Shown in pieces: positions 52,242-64,000 of a DNA stretch of 64,000 bases. Numbering within the stretch: position 1 is the stretch's first letter; each line of letters starts with the position of its first letter. The stretch is from Sporobolomyces roseus (lineage: Eukaryota; Basidiomycota; Microbotryomycetes; Sporidiobolales; Sporidiobolaceae), in assembly GCA_016617785.1 (NCBI GenBank), contig JADILM010000012.1, forward strand, positions 558,001-622,000, read 5' to 3'. The notes beneath the pieces were generated by a model. It was not told the DNA's origin. It ran no database searches and was given only the letters and a program-made list of their open reading frames with translations. A program made the translations under genes and the position numbers.

Positions 52242-55200
52242 TCACTCATCACCCATGCCAACTTCAACTCCACAATCGACCTGAACAATCCAAGCCTTCT
52301 TCCCTCGTCCCAACGGTCCATACTCGATCTCTTTCGCACCAAACATTTCTTCCTCATCCCCTTTGAAATCTTCTCCTTCTTCAACTTGGGTCTCACTCTT
52401 TAGAACTACCATCTCCTCCTCTTCATCATCAACATCATCATCGGAGAGTGAATTGAGTTTGAAAGAGGTTGGAGAAGCGGCAGCGGGGAATGAAGAAGTT
52501 TTAATCGATTTGAGACGGCGCTGAGTCGAGGTCGAAGAGGGAGTGAGGGTAGATGATTTAGAAATGCTTGTAGGTCGAGGTCGAGTTCTTTTCGTAGAAG
52601 TCGTCGTTTCAATCTCACTCGAACTCGTCGAACTCTCCTCTTCTTCCTCCAACTCGATAATCTCCTCCTCCTCCTCCTCCCTTCCACCTCCAGCAGTAGC
52701 AGTAGCAGCAGCCAATATCTTTTCCTCGTCCAACCCACCCATCGGTCTGAATTGTGGTGGTGCTCTCTTAATTAATCTCCTTTTCTCATTGTCGAGTTCA
52801 ACGACTTCCTCATCCCCTTCAGCGTCCTCCCCCGAGTCTGAACGTTTCCAAGGTTTCCACCAAGCTTTACCTCCCTCCTCTACTAGATCCTCGGGTAATG
52901 AAGAATCCGTTGAAGGTTCAGGAGCTTCAACAACCTGCCCAAAGTTTTCGTCGTCGGGTGAAGAGGAGGAATCTGCTGGTGGTGAAGATGAGGAACCTTT
53001 TGAAATACGTTCAACTCCTGATTTCTGTGAACCCCATGAAGGGCGGGATTTCGAGATTCGTTCGCCAGTTTCTGCTTTCAAAGTCTTTTCGACGGAGGAT
53101 TTGTAACGTGTTGAATCGAGTGGTGCGGTATAACCTTTCGGCGAGGAGGAGGATGAGGAGGAGGAGGACGAGGTAGTGGTGTTGGCGAGCGGTGAAGCGG
53201 GTGAAAGGTTTTCGGATAGATCGAGAACTAATGCTGAAAGTTGTCGACCGTATACACATCCAGAGTCGAGTCCAATCCTGTTACGAACAAAATTCGAAGG
53301 AGCTAATCAGTACGCTTACAAAGTAGATGAAGATAGGTCAAGCGAAGAAGACCGTACGAATGTTTTTGAACCTCTAAACCCTGAGCCGCCCAATGTCCAT
53401 AAATAACTCCTACACTCTCCCCTCCTCCCTCCTCACTCTCCTCGTATTCACTAACAGAATCCTCCCAAACACTCCACCAAGGTCTAGAATTCCTACCTGC
53501 TTTCTTGCTCTTGCTACTAACCCTCCATTCACTTGGAGGACCTTTCACTCTTCCTTCGGAATGCGACGAAGGGTGAACGAGGGAGAGGGTACGCATCGAG
53601 AGGAGCGTGAAGGGGTCTGTGTTTTGGGGAGTGAGGTAGAGGGATCCTTGGAGAGATGATGAGAGTAAACGGTAGGAGGAGGAAGGGGGAGTGAAAGTCA
53701 TGGGCGAGGTTGAGAGAAGTGGAGAAGAGGAGAGGGATGATGGGAGGGGAGAGAAAGCGGATTTGGGAGTTTCAGTCCAAGGTACTGAGAAAAATTGCGT
53801 AATTGAGTCAGTTCTCAGTTAAAAGATAAGAAAGGAGGAAAGGGACTTACCTAATCCAGCGTGAACGATGAAAGAGTTCAATTCTTGGACCCACAGAGTC
53901 AAGGGCAGTCCTTCGAGGTAAGCGACATCTTTCTCGTTCATACTCCTAGCAATCTCGAAATGTTCATCACCCCATTCCCAGCCAGTCGGCGTTTTCAACC
54001 CTAATGCATTCCTCTCTGATCCTGATAACGAAGGATCGAGGTGAGCCCAAAGTGGACCGAGGAGAGTAGTGTTCGTTCGAGTAGATTTCGACGAGGAGAG
54101 GGAAGTCGGGCGAGCAGCGATGGCAGCGGATGGGGAGGAAGATGAAGAGGAGAGACGAGAAGGGCGTTGTCCGAATGGTCTTCTTCGATCAGTCGCTTTC
54201 GCTTGAGTCGAGGTCGAAGAAACAGATTCGGATTCGGAAAAAGTAGCGAATGATTCCTCCTCGTAAGCCTCATAAGTCGGTTCACCTCCTCCTCCTTCTC
54301 CCGTCTCAGCAACTTCCTCGTCACTCGTATCCTCACTAGTCGTAACTTGCTCCTTCGATCCAGCTCCCAACCAACTCCTCCAATCCCTTTTCTCCCTCGA
54401 TCGTTCTCTAGGTTTCATACTCCTCATTCTCCTTCTCCCATACTCTTCTTCCTCTTCCCTATCCCTCCTCAAACTCTCTTCATAAGCTTTACTAGCCGTC
54501 CCACCATTGATCCTCCTCGCGGCCTGTTCAATCCCTTCCAACCTCTTCTGTTCCCTTCCAACTGTCGAATGAACTCCGAAAACTTCTCCCACATCCTCCC
54601 GGAGAGTCTGGTTCAAAGGACCCAAGTGTTCCATCCATTTCCTCCATTCCAAAACTTTTTGATCGTGGTTTCCTCGAACTCCTTTCGCTCCGAGTTTGCG
54701 AAGGAGAGTGAGAGTCGCGAGGGAGTTGTGGAGGGTCGATTTCGAGGTGATATCTCCGGTGTGGAGGAGAGTGTCGTGGGATGGTGTGTAAGAGATACGG
54801 CGGAGGAGGTGGAATAAAGAATGATGTGAGCCGTGAAGATCACCTGAAGAATTGGGGAAGACGAGGGAAAGTCAGGTTGGGTAATGAGGAGAGAGGAAAG
54901 TGAGAGCGGGACGTACCAACAACGATCAATCGACCAGATTCCTTCTTCTTTGAAGCGTAAGACGAAGAGGTTTTCAGTGAAGGTAAAGTCTCGTGCCATT
55001 TGTAAACTGAAAAGTTTCCTTGATCGACCATTTCATTCGCTTCCTTGATTTGAGCATACGAGAATGAACCATAAGTCATATTACTCTTCGAATTGTCGTT
55101 GTTGTCGTCGAAGGAAGAGAGTTTCGAAGAAGAAGATCGTGAGGAAGTCGAGTCGGGGAGGATAGCTGAAACGATTGAAGAAACGTTGGTTTTAATCCCT

Positions 55201-55751
55201 GCTGGTCTACCTTTCGATGCGAGTAAAGCTTGAATACTACTAGCGTCGGTCGAATTGATTGAAGAAGAATCCGTCAAATTCGTCGTCGCTCCAGTCGATA
55301 AAGATCCCCAATTCTCCTTCTGCCAATCCTTCCAATTACCCCATACCTTCTCTACGTCCCTCTTTGCAACCCACCCCGTCACTAGAGCATACAGTAATAC
55401 GACCGTACTCGATAAAACCATCAACAAGAATAAAATCCTACATTTCGATCTCCTCTTCTTATTCCTCCCGTTATTGTTGTTCGAAATGATCGTGATCGAA
55501 GGATGAATCCTAGGTGATGCACCTTGTCCTAATAATCCTTCTTTCTCCTCCATTTCTTCTTCTTCTAAACTTTCTTGTCGATTGATAGGAATTGAATGGG
55601 ATTTCGATCTCGTCGAAGAAGAGGCAGAGGCAGAGGAAGTGTAGAGTGATATATCTTGTCCTTGATGATGATTCGGATCTTGATTCGCTGATAAAAGAGA
55701 GGAATAGTGTAAAGCCGCTGATGAAGTGCGACGGTGTAATCCTCCACTCAT
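52242..55751 (-). CDS. Ppn2-like metallophosphatase (ApaH-like, polyphosphatase)
   Basis: Four exons (54917-55751, 53851-54843, 53358-53784, 52242-53277) encode about 1096 aa. One membrane helix, CRILFLLMVLSSTVVLLYALVTGW (near residues 104-127), follows a Ser-rich cytosolic start, so this looks like a type II vacuolar protein. The calcineurin-like phosphatase core is split over exons. It shows RLIVVGDLHGSHHSLFHLL, LLHTGDITSK, GAKGVRGNHDQKVLEW, FIVHAGL, VGVIYGHWAAQGLEVQ and IGLDSGCVYGRQLSALVLD. These are the metal-binding motifs of ApaH-like enzymes, including yeast Ppn2, a zinc-dependent vacuolar endopolyphosphatase. Two disordered insertions (Asp/Glu/Ser-rich after VRGNHD, and about 300 acidic residues after the domain) make it far larger than yeast Ppn2. 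The end KAWIVQVDCGVE looks conserved. Substrate is inferred from the family. Confidence 0.82.
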
Positions 55752-56613
55752 GAAAAGGGGTTTCGCTCGGAAGGGGGTGAAGGGGGGTGTAACTATTCTC
55801 CTCTCTCTAGAATAGTTAGCGCTTTCGTTTTGTGTGAAGTGGGAATGGAGAGGAAAAGGCTTACAAAAGAGAGGGGAGGCCGGACGAGACAGCAAAGTAT
55901 TTTGCACTACTTAAGCCGATTAAGAGCTCAGTGAGATCTTTGGATAGGAGCACGAGGCTGATCGTTGTTTTGAGAGAGAGACGAGAGGGGAGTGAGAAAG
56001 GAGCGAAGAAAGACAAGCGAAAATGAGCAGCCTGTGAAATGAACAAGGGTCTCGATCGTAGTGTCCTTTTATGAATCAAAGCGGCTGTCTTGTACTAGAG
56101 GTTTTGAAGGAGTAGAGACATTTTCGAAAAGTGATAGCCGAAAGAGGCAAGAGGCTGGTCAATTCCAACGCTGCAGAGAGGAGAGAGAGCAGTGTGTTTA
56201 TTTCGCAGAGTTCAAACCCGTTTAGTTACGAAACTTCTCTGAGGTGTGATGATCTCGAAGGGGGACGAAACTTCGCTCTCACTTCACCTCTAACTCATCT
56301 CTACAGACACTCACATAGACACTCCCTACCGACTCGATCCCTTTTGTAAGTCAAACATTTCGACAGTTCTTCTCCACCTCCTCTCGAATTTCCCGCAGTT
56401 ACAAACCGTTCCCCTCTTCAATGCACTTTGAGGAGTAGTCCTTACGATAGCAAGACACGCAGTCACTCTCATGAACAGAATAACGTCGAGTTGAACCGCT
56501 AGCTGACAATTTTCGACTCGTTTCCTTCTTCCGGCTTCTCTCTCCCAACATTTACCTTTTCTCTTCCTCTCCCGTCCTACCCACTAGCTAGCTCCTTCCA
56601 AAAGACTTCCATC
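55752..56613. promoter_or_regulatory. divergent promoter region (polyphosphatase / TAM41)
   Basis: About 860 bases between the start codons. The polyphosphatase frame stays open to an upstream ATG at 55907, but a GTAAGC at 55869-55864 and a CTCTAG at 55809-55804 on the minus strand look like a 5'-leader intron, so I did not use it. No motif is recognised. Confidence 0.4.
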
Positions 56614-58317
56614 ATGCTACGATTAGCCTCCACTTCTACCGCTCGACTCCCTTCCATCGCACCTCGTTTCCCTTTCCAAAGTTTTACGGCATTCCATTCT
56701 AGCTCTCTCTACTCTCAACTAGACACCTCATCCCAATCTTCCACCTCGTCCACCTCCTCAGATCCAATACACCTAACTCCCGCCGCTCGACGACGCTTAC
56801 AACCCTCCCCAACATTCTCTTCCCCCCCCTCTTCCTCATCCGAACCTGTCCCTCAACCAATCTCACCACCCCCTTCCTCCGTTCAATTAAAGAAACGACA
56901 AATAACATCTGTCAACGAGTTACCAAAGAGTTTCGGAAGGAATCAGATTATAGAGGTTCCGGATGAAGTGAGGAGGGATTTGGAGGATGTTTTGACCGCG
57001 TTCAAAGCTCCCGTGAGGTTCGCTTTCGCTTATGGTAGTGGAGTATTCAGACAAAAAGGTTATACAACAGAGGTGCGACTTCATTCTCTCTCTATACATC
57101 GTCGAATTGCAAGACTGATCTTGTCGAGTGAGAACTTTCAGGATAAACCTTTGCTCGATTTCGTTTTTGCTGTTTCACATCCAAGCCATTGGCATGCGAT
57201 CAATATGCAACAACATCCACAACACTACTCGGGATTGATGAGGTTAATGGGTTCGAACGTTGTCGCTTGGTTGCAAGAAAAAGGATTGGGTGCAGAAGTT
57301 TGGTTCAATGTCGAAGTTGATGTCAATGGAAAGGTGCGTTCGACGCGCACTGTTATCTAGAAGTTTCACCATTTGATGAGCGGTGGTAATGGACGCAGAC
57401 TGTCAAATATGGGTGTATTTCAGTAGATGCTCTCTGTCGAGACATGTTAGATTGGGAGACTCTGTACATTAGTGGTCGAACACAGAAACCAGTGCGTTCA
57501 CTCTCACTCTCAACGCTCACTAATCGATCGGAGGTGTTTACCTCGTCAACTCTTTTCGCAGGTCAAGATCCTTTCCGACGACGCACGAGTTCGATTAGCA
57601 AACCAAGTCAACCTCGCCTCTGCACTCCGTACCTCTCTCCTACTCCTGCCCGAATCCTTCACCGAAGTCGAACTATTCGAAACGATCGCCGGACTCTCTT
57701 ACCAAGGAGATTTCCGAATGAAAGTGGGAGAAAACCCTCACAAAGTACGAAACATTGTCGCTGCCCAACTCCCCGCGTTCAGATCTTTGTACGGAGGGTT
57801 ATTGAAATCTTTTTGGAAGAGTGTTCACACGATCGGAGAGGATGGAGATGGAGTTAGATTAATGAGGCAAGATTTGGGAGTTAGTGTGAGAGCGAGTACT
57901 GCCGGGAGGTTACCGAAAGGTTTGAGGGACAAGGTGTTGGGTCATTATGAAAGGAAATGGAATTTGGAAGGAGCTATCGCTTTGAGTAAGGCGAAGAGCG
58001 TGGGGAACAAGGACAAGACGATCGAGGAGAGGAAAGAGGATGAAGGGAGGATTGATCTTGATCAACAGAAATTGTGGGAGAGGATCGTAGGCGATGAAGA
58101 GTTTAAAGGTATCGTTTCGAAGAGTAAGTTCGAAAACCTCTCTCTCTCTCACTTCCTCGTGACGCGTGAAGTAACCTCCCCGCTTACAGGTATCGGTCAA
58201 ATCGTTGCACGACCAACCTTCAATCAATCTCTCAAGGGCATCCTATCTGCCGGTATCTTAAGATCTCTTCGATACGTGATCCCAAAACTTCGAAAAAAGT
58301 TCTCCGCCGCAAAATAG
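56614..58317 (+). CDS. TAM41: mitochondrial phosphatidate cytidylyltransferase Tam41
   Basis: Five exons (56614-57072, 57142-57333, 57399-57491, 57562-58123, 58190-58317) encode 477 aa, in phase. After a mitochondrial presequence (MLRLASTSTARLPSIAPRFPF) and a Ser-rich linker comes the catalytic part. FAYGSGVFRQKGY is the nucleotidyltransferase Gly-Ser motif, LLDFVFAVSHPSHWHAINMQQHPQHYS carries the metal-binding Asp, and KYGCISVDALCRDMLDWETLYISGR follows. LPESFTEVELFETIAGLSYQGDFRM and the C-terminal IGQIVARPTFNQSLKGILSAGILRSLRYV are also family features. Tam41 makes CDP-diacylglycerol from phosphatidic acid and CTP on the matrix side of the inner membrane. This is the first step towards cardiolipin. 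Confidence 0.94.
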
Positions 58318-59021
58318 ACATTCTTCCTCCCTCTCTCTTCATTTCGTCCCTTTCGACTTTCACCCCTTCGCGTTACTCTCTTCCCCTTCGACCGGCGCTA
58401 CCTTTTGAGCTGCCTTTACAATCCCTTCATCGCATCCTCGTTGCCTTTTCCTTCGCAATTTCGCACCTTGTTCTTACTCTGCACTTCCCCGAAACTCCTC
58501 TATCTCCTTACGATGACAACGACTTTGCAAGCAATCATAAACTAAAGCAGTATCCTACCATTCTCTGAGACGGAGATTCCGAGCGAGAGGGTCGGAAACA
58601 CCTTTTTAACTCCGGCTTTTCATGTCAGAATAACGCGTTTCCTCGCTTCTTACGACACAAGGAGCTTGCTCTTGACGTCGTGAACTGGTAGCTCGAGTAA
58701 GAGAGCGCGATTTGAGGAAATTTGCGAAGGAACCCGCAAGGTTCGTTAGTTTTTCGAAAACGGCGCCAGCGTTTTCCTTTCTGTCTCTCTTCTCTTCTCT
58801 CCCATTCTCCATCTCCTCGAGTCCTCGTCACTCACTAGCAGAGAGTCAGCGCAACTCTCGCGCGTAGCATTCCATTCCAATCAATCACCTTTACAACTCT
58901 ACGAACAGATTAATTTCCAACCCTCTCTCTCTCTCTCTCGCAGTTCCCCTTCTTTACTCAAACAGCTCCCTCAACTCAGATTCGTCCTCAGTGGGCTTCT
59001 GCCCCTCTCTATCAGAGAGAG
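58318..59021. other. intergenic region
   Basis: About 700 bases, with a CT microsatellite at 58923-58940 close to the next gene. They contain the TAM41 3' flank and the promoter of the fucosyltransferase-like gene. No gene is supported. Confidence 0.35.
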
Positions 59022-61349
59022 ATGAAGGTGAATCTCCCAACTCTTCAAACATTCAACATTACACCCACCTCATCTTCGACTCCATTCCTCACCACTTCAC
59101 CTACCTCAGACCACACCGAACCACTCTTACCACGCTCCTCTCAACGCCCACTCTGTACGCAAAACAAGGCGAGGAAGAGGAAACGAACCGTGGGTTTGAT
59201 CATTCTATTGGGATTAGGGTTGTTTGTTGGATTCGCGGTGAAAGCTTGGAGGGATGAAGGGGTTGAGGTGGAGAGTGCGAGGGAGAAGTGGAGGGAATGG
59301 GGTGAGTGGGCGAGGGAGAAGGGGGAGGGAGTGAAAGAAATGGGATCCGGGGAGAAGGGAATGCAAGAGGTCGAAGGGAAGCTCGATGAGGTGATTGTGG
59401 ATGGGAGTAGTGTTGAGAGTGAGATGGGGGAGGCCAAGGTGGGAGAAATGAATTTGGAGATATCGGTCGAGAAGTCGAAGTGGGTTGAAATCGGTGGTGA
59501 GGAGGATGAGCTCCGTTTACCGATTGAGGAGGTTCTACTCGACGACGAAAGAGAGGTGGTTGAGGAGATCTTGATCGAGGAAGAAGCGGGAGAGGTGGGA
59601 ATCGAGGAGAAGAAAACGGTTCGACCTTTCGCAAGGTTACCTTCGAACGATCCCAACGTCAAGTATCTATCGTTTGAGAACCACTCTGGGTTCCACAATC
59701 GTGCGTTCCACTCTCTTCTTTCAGAATTTCGAGAAACATTGCTGAAAACGAGGTAGAAGAACACAGAACGGAAATCTCTCGTCAACGCACTCACTCTCTC
59801 GCGACTCCTCAATCGAACTCTCCTTCTCCCTCCCGCTCGACTAGGGAATGCGATACCTTGGGGTCCCGAGCCTGACCTGATCGACAAGCTGGTCTTCTCC
59901 GAAGAATGCAAGAATGGATTTCATCCTGAACTCGCCGTCGCAACTTCGACCAATTCTCACCTCGTCGCCGAACAGAAAGTATGCGACGATTCGAACAAAT
60001 GGACTTACGTCGATTGGACTTGGCTGATCAAGGCTGAGCTGTTTGAAGGGAGGAGTTTAGTCGATAGGTGGAATTCTAGTAGGAGCTGGTTCGAGACAAG
60101 CGTCGACGACGGAGGATTGGGACTCAACGCAAAAGAAGACATTTACTCCTTCCTCGATGACGATCGACGATCCTATCAGATTTATGACTCGAAGAAAACT
60201 CCAACTCAGCTCGATTTCTTCAAAACTCGAATCCAACTCGACGATTTACTCAAAGGTCCTATCTCGGAGAAACGTCTACTTCGATTCGGCAGTTTGTTCA
60301 GCGGAGGTAGGATGGTATTGTCGAAGGAGGAGAACAAGAAGGAGTATGACAAGACGTTCAACGGAGTCATCTTGGAAAACCAGGGTTTGGACTCGATCAG
60401 TAACGAGGTGAGGGATCGATTGGGGAGCTATGTCGCGATTCATGCTAGGACGGGAGCTCAAGAGAGATCAAGTATCTTTTACGTGAGTCGTCCTCTCTTG
60501 ACTCTCTTATTCGAGTCGGAGCTGATGCTAGTTTGCGAGACTGGTTCAGAAAAAGGCCAATTCGAACATGATCGGTATCTTTCGCAAGCTCACACACTCA
60601 GTCCTTGGCATCAAAGCTCGAGAAGTCGATCGAATGGTTGAAGAAACGAAGGCTCGACTTTCGAAGCAACCGAGGAAACGCTTTTCTGAAGCGGAAAAGG
60701 ATTCGCTCGGCTGGTCCGACGACTTCGAAGAAGCGACTCCTGCTTCTTCGTCATCACAGATCCATTCATCTACTCGCTTTCACCACGTTCATCGATCTAT
60801 CAATTTCCTCACTTCGACTCTCACTCGTCGAGCTCTGTCCGGTTCTCCCTCGAAACCACTCTCCCCTCTTCTCCACTGCCGCAAACCTCTTCATTCTTCA
60901 TCAGACAAGATTCTGTCGCCACTCAACACTCCGCTCTATATAGCGACCGATTCTCGCTCTCCGACAACCGACGAATCACTCCAAATCTTCTTTGATTGGT
61001 ACCCATGTATATTTACACTCGACGGACTCGTGCGTGCTGTTCCGGGAGTGAGCGACGAGCCAGTACCGGCATTGGAGCGACTCGTCAGAGGAGGTATTGA
61101 GGAGTGGATTAGCGATTACGATGGGCAAGAACTTTCAAAATATCTATTCCCTTTCCTCGAATCCGAGGTGCGTTTCCCCAACACTCCTTTCATCTCGGTC
61201 AGTGTCACTGACTCGTTGCGCACTTTGAGTAGATCGCCGCTCGAGCAGTCGAAGTCGTCGGAACTCCTCAATCGACATTCTCAGGTTACACACAAGGAAT
61301 CTTGCACAACTACTACGCTTCTCAAGATCTCCTCGCACCGTGGAACTGA
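59022..61349 (+). CDS. protein O-fucosyltransferase-like glycosyltransferase, type II membrane protein
   Basis: Four exons (59022-59700, 59767-60482, 60550-61167, 61233-61349) encode about 709 aa. A basic cluster (KARKRKR) is followed by one membrane helix, TVGLIILLGLGLFVGFA, so this is a type II Golgi-like topology, with an acidic stem. The GT domain shows YLSFENHSGFHNQRKSLVNALTLSRLLNRTLLLPPARLG, where the Asn-His-Gly type loop binds GDP-sugar. YVAIHAR carries the catalytic-site Arg in the H.R motif, PLYIATDSRSP and FYKKANSNMI follow, and GTPQSTFSGYTQGILHNYY near the end carries the STFS nucleotide site. This matches the GDP-fucose protein O-fucosyltransferase family found in many fungi, with unknown acceptors. 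Whether the donor is GDP-fucose is inferred. Confidence 0.8.
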
Positions 61350-63071
61350 CGTCCTATTCATCAGTAACGATATCACCCCCCCTCTGTCTATACCCATTCT
61401 CTCTTTACTTTGTTCCTCTGGTAGGAACTCCTCAACTCGGCGAATATATAGATCTTTAGGAATCGGAAGGAATAGATGGACACTTCCCCATAATGACTGA
61501 GAATCTTGCGAGAAGAGAGGAAGCTCGATGAGTCTATTGCCTGAATCGATCTCTTCTCGGCTTCTTAGCGCTAAGATCGTAGCCTTGTCAGCATCGAGAT
61601 GGTGTGTCGGCGTATACCGTCTTCAGGGATGATCGTTGGTCGAGTCAGAGGAAGCTGGGGAAAGAAGCTTGATGATTTCGGGACATTCTGACAGTAAGCC
61701 TTCTCAGAAGTCGCAGGAGACAGACAGAGCGAGTTTGGAGAAGATTGACGTGAGCTGACGTACGACACGATATCAATTGAGCTTCGTGGAAAAGCTAGAC
61801 TACAGTAGGTTTGCAGGATTCTCGCGTGGTAGATCGCTGGCAAGAAAAAAGCGATCCGTCGAAGAAAGCTCTGACAACTTTACTCTTCCTGACTGACGCA
61901 CTTCTTGCGTTTCCCCCCTTCACTCCTGCTTCCTATTCATGTTCTTTCAAGACGATCGTGACGAGGATAGCGCATTGCGCCGAACTCAAGAGAGCCTGTT
62001 TAGGCTCTCGAAGTACAGGTAAAGTCGAAACTATCTTTTTTTTCGAGGGTCTCGCATCATCTTCTAGTCGACGCTGCTGTACTATATGTCGCTGGACGGT
62101 GTATAGACGGACTTCAAATCGAGCAAAGATACAGAAATACGCTGATCACCCAGTTACTCGTCGACGTCGTTTTTTATTGAACTTGTCCTGCGGCAGGCTG
62201 AGTAATTCTATCGTGTGTTTCGGAAACAGTACCGGACAAGCTTGAACGATCACTCCTCGGCCGGATTACTCATTTTACTTCCTTCATCCATCTTGAAGAA
62301 TCGAAGAAACGATGCTCAGAAGAAGAGTGCAATTATGACGACGCAAACGGGTCCCTCTTTCTCCTTCTACAGTAGAGCATTCACTCGAGGCTAGAAGTCG
62401 CCGTCAACGATTCCTTTGAGTGTTGCTCGAGAGAAGCCATCGCAAAGAAGTCGAAACTTTTCTTCGCAAAGTTGTCGATTCAGATTCGACGTACAGTAGG
62501 GGCCGAATAGCACAATTCCCTGTTCTAGGTTTCTACTTGGTGATCGACAGTCTGGCAGTGAGCACTGAGCAGCTTTCGAGGGTCGGTTCTGAGATCGGTG
62601 GAGAGAGAGAAGCCAGTGACATAGGGATTTTCACGGAGCGACGACTTTATCATTTCCCGCAGCTCAATTCTCTTCCCCTTCTTCTCTCACGAGTGAGTGC
62701 GTCAATCTATACTTCTTCACCTTTGACTTTCACCTTCAAAACTTCGAAGCAAACCTCAACTTCCACCGGCCCTCACCTCAAGGAACCTCTGAAACAGTTA
62801 CCTTCTCATTCACCGCGTGAGTCTATCGCTTCTATCTATCTCCCCTGTTCCTTCCTCTCCTTCCTTCCTTCTCTTCCAGAACGCTGATCCAGTTCCGTTT
62901 CTTCCTCGTGTCTGTTCTGTCTTTCTTTCTCTTGGTTGTTCCGATTTCATCTTGAAACAGGTTGGGTTGGCTTCAACGGACAATCGACCGAAAAGAAATC
63001 GCAAGTTGATCGTCGGCTCTCTCCACCTTTCGACTCTTCTTTCTTCCAAAAACTCGCTGGACTCGCTCGCA
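61350..63071. other. 1.7 kb without a supported gene
   Basis: Open frames on both strands (for example 61811-62245 and 62420-62887) show no domain or splice support. The part after about 62690 is pyrimidine-rich and holds possible splice sites: a GTGAGT near 62817 and an AACAG at 62956-62960 that opens directly into the frame of the next gene. It may be a long leader or contain missed 5' exons of that gene. Confidence 0.4.
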
Positions 63072-64000
63072 TGAGCGTTGCCGCTCTAGGCGAGCCTGTT
63101 AAACCATCGAGACTAGGCTACTCATCAACTACTGAACCTCCGATTCCCCGATCCGTCGACTCTGACAAGGAGCAAGAAAGACTCGAAATGATGAAGACAC
63201 TTCCTAATGATCCTAGCCTCGAAGCGACCACTACGAATAGGAGCTCACCGGGTAATGGAGTGAGTGAATTATTGCAGAGAGCTCTCAGCCTCAAAGATGG
63301 TGGTGGTGATCAATTGGACGAAGAGGCTAAAGAGGGAGAACGAACACCAGGTGAGTCTCTCCTCTTCCTATACTACTCCCCCCTTTCAAGCTAGCCATCT
63401 CTCAAACGAATGCTGATCCTACAAGAAGATTTAGGGAGTCACTCGAGGGCTTCAACTGATCTCACCGCCGTCGAACAAAGTCGAATTTCGCCTGCGGAAT
63501 CAATTTCTCGCACCGAAAGTTCATCTCGTCCTTCTGGTAGTAGGAACAACTCCCTCGTCAGTTCCCTCTCTCGCTGACTCTTCGTCTGTATCGCTCTCAA
63601 CTAATCTCCCGCTCGTTGGCGATGCCATCTCGTAGAATACCGATCCATCGCCCCCCGCCTCCCGCTTCCGAAACTCGGCTTCGTCTAGCTCTAGGCGACC
63701 TCCGTCTCGTCCACAAGCTCCATCGCATCATCCGAGTCAACAGAGGATCACCCCTCCGAACAGCTGGAACGCTAGTTCGCCTTCCTCCTCTTCCGATGGA
63801 GCAAATCATCCTCTCGCGTTCAACCCACCGCCTCAATTCTACTATCCTTCTCAGCCTTACGGTACAGCGCATCCTCAACAAGGAGGTGGAGCGGGAGCTG
63901 GAGGAGGAGGTTACGCTTATTCGACGACGAGTCCACCATTTCTCTCTCAATCTGGACGACATCCTTCCCACATTTCGCAAATCTCGCAAGTTTCCGATCA
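63072..64000 (+). CDS. 5' part of a Ser/Pro-rich gene, cut by the right edge
   Basis: From the ATG at 63072 the frame codes MSVAALGEPVKPSRLGYSSTTEPP. It runs to a donor after GERTPG, then continues through two introns (acceptors before EDLGSHSRASTDL and before NTDPSPPASRFRNS). It is open to the end of the window. The visible 220 residues are low complexity and rich in Ser, Pro, Gly and Gln, with SELLQRALSLKDGGGDQLDEEAKE as the only likely helix. The frame is also open upstream to an acceptor at 62960 (WVGFNGQSTEKKSQ), so the true start may be earlier. The family is not recognisable from this part; the diagnostic domain may lie beyond the edge. Confidence 0.55.

Noticed and set aside
59141..59911. 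Minus-strand open frame opposite the O-fucosyltransferase-like gene
   Set aside because: Its composition is the antisense of an acidic/basic stretch, while the plus strand holds the recognisable domain.

Overview
This window reads as nuclear DNA of a basidiomycete fungus. Genes lie close together on both strands and most are cut by many short introns, usually about 45-90 nt, with GT(A/G)(A/C)GT donors, a CTGAC or CTGAT branch point and a (C/T)AG acceptor. The DUF6534-type membrane proteins, the GH128 glucanase and the RNA-processing set fit Basidiomycota. A yeast-like Pucciniomycotina lineage such as Microbotryomycetes is my best guess, at low confidence. All spliced models were built by hand from reading-frame continuity and splice consensus.

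Layout, left to right. 0-3 kb: the tail of an unknown gene, then two tandem ubiquitin-fold genes on the minus strand. Both end the ubiquitin body in Gly-Cys-Ala-Cys-Gly-Cys-Gly instead of Gly-Gly and carry a conserved extra tail of 29 residues. 3-8 kb: an AT-hook nuclear protein, a LYR-motif mitochondrial protein and a low-complexity protein. 8-17 kb: a large inverted duplication. Its arms each carry a DUF6534 membrane-protein gene; the left copy is open and the right copy has an early stop. The arms flank a PHD-finger/AT-hook chromatin protein and a mitochondrial K+/H+ exchange-related protein, which share a short divergent promoter. 17.7-24.6 kb: a very large Ulp2/SENP6-type SUMO protease. 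25-34 kb: a disordered protein, mitochondrial malate dehydrogenase, and the U4/U6 recycling factor Prp24/SART3. 34-48 kb: three intronless F-box-like genes interspersed with two members of an unrecognised four-exon gene family (about 245 aa). Ribosomal proteins uS15 (RPS13) and eS6 (RPS6), transcribed divergently, and one hypothetical gene lie among them. 48-61 kb: GH128 beta-glucanase (with a 10-nt micro-exon), a VanZ-like membrane protein, a small mitochondrial coiled-coil protein, a Ppn2-like polyphosphatase, the cardiolipin-pathway enzyme Tam41 and a protein O-fucosyltransferase-like enzyme. The right edge cuts a serine/proline-rich gene.

Most genes are housekeeping and need not act together. 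One loose theme is ubiquitin-type signalling: the two Cys-tailed ubiquitin-like genes, the SUMO protease and three F-box-like proteins. A second theme is mitochondria: LYR protein, KHE-related protein, MDH, the coiled-coil protein and Tam41. The strongest candidates for something undescribed are the Cys-tailed ubiquitin pair and the unrecognised two-member family beside the F-box genes. I saw no convincing tRNA, rRNA, CRISPR array or transposase.
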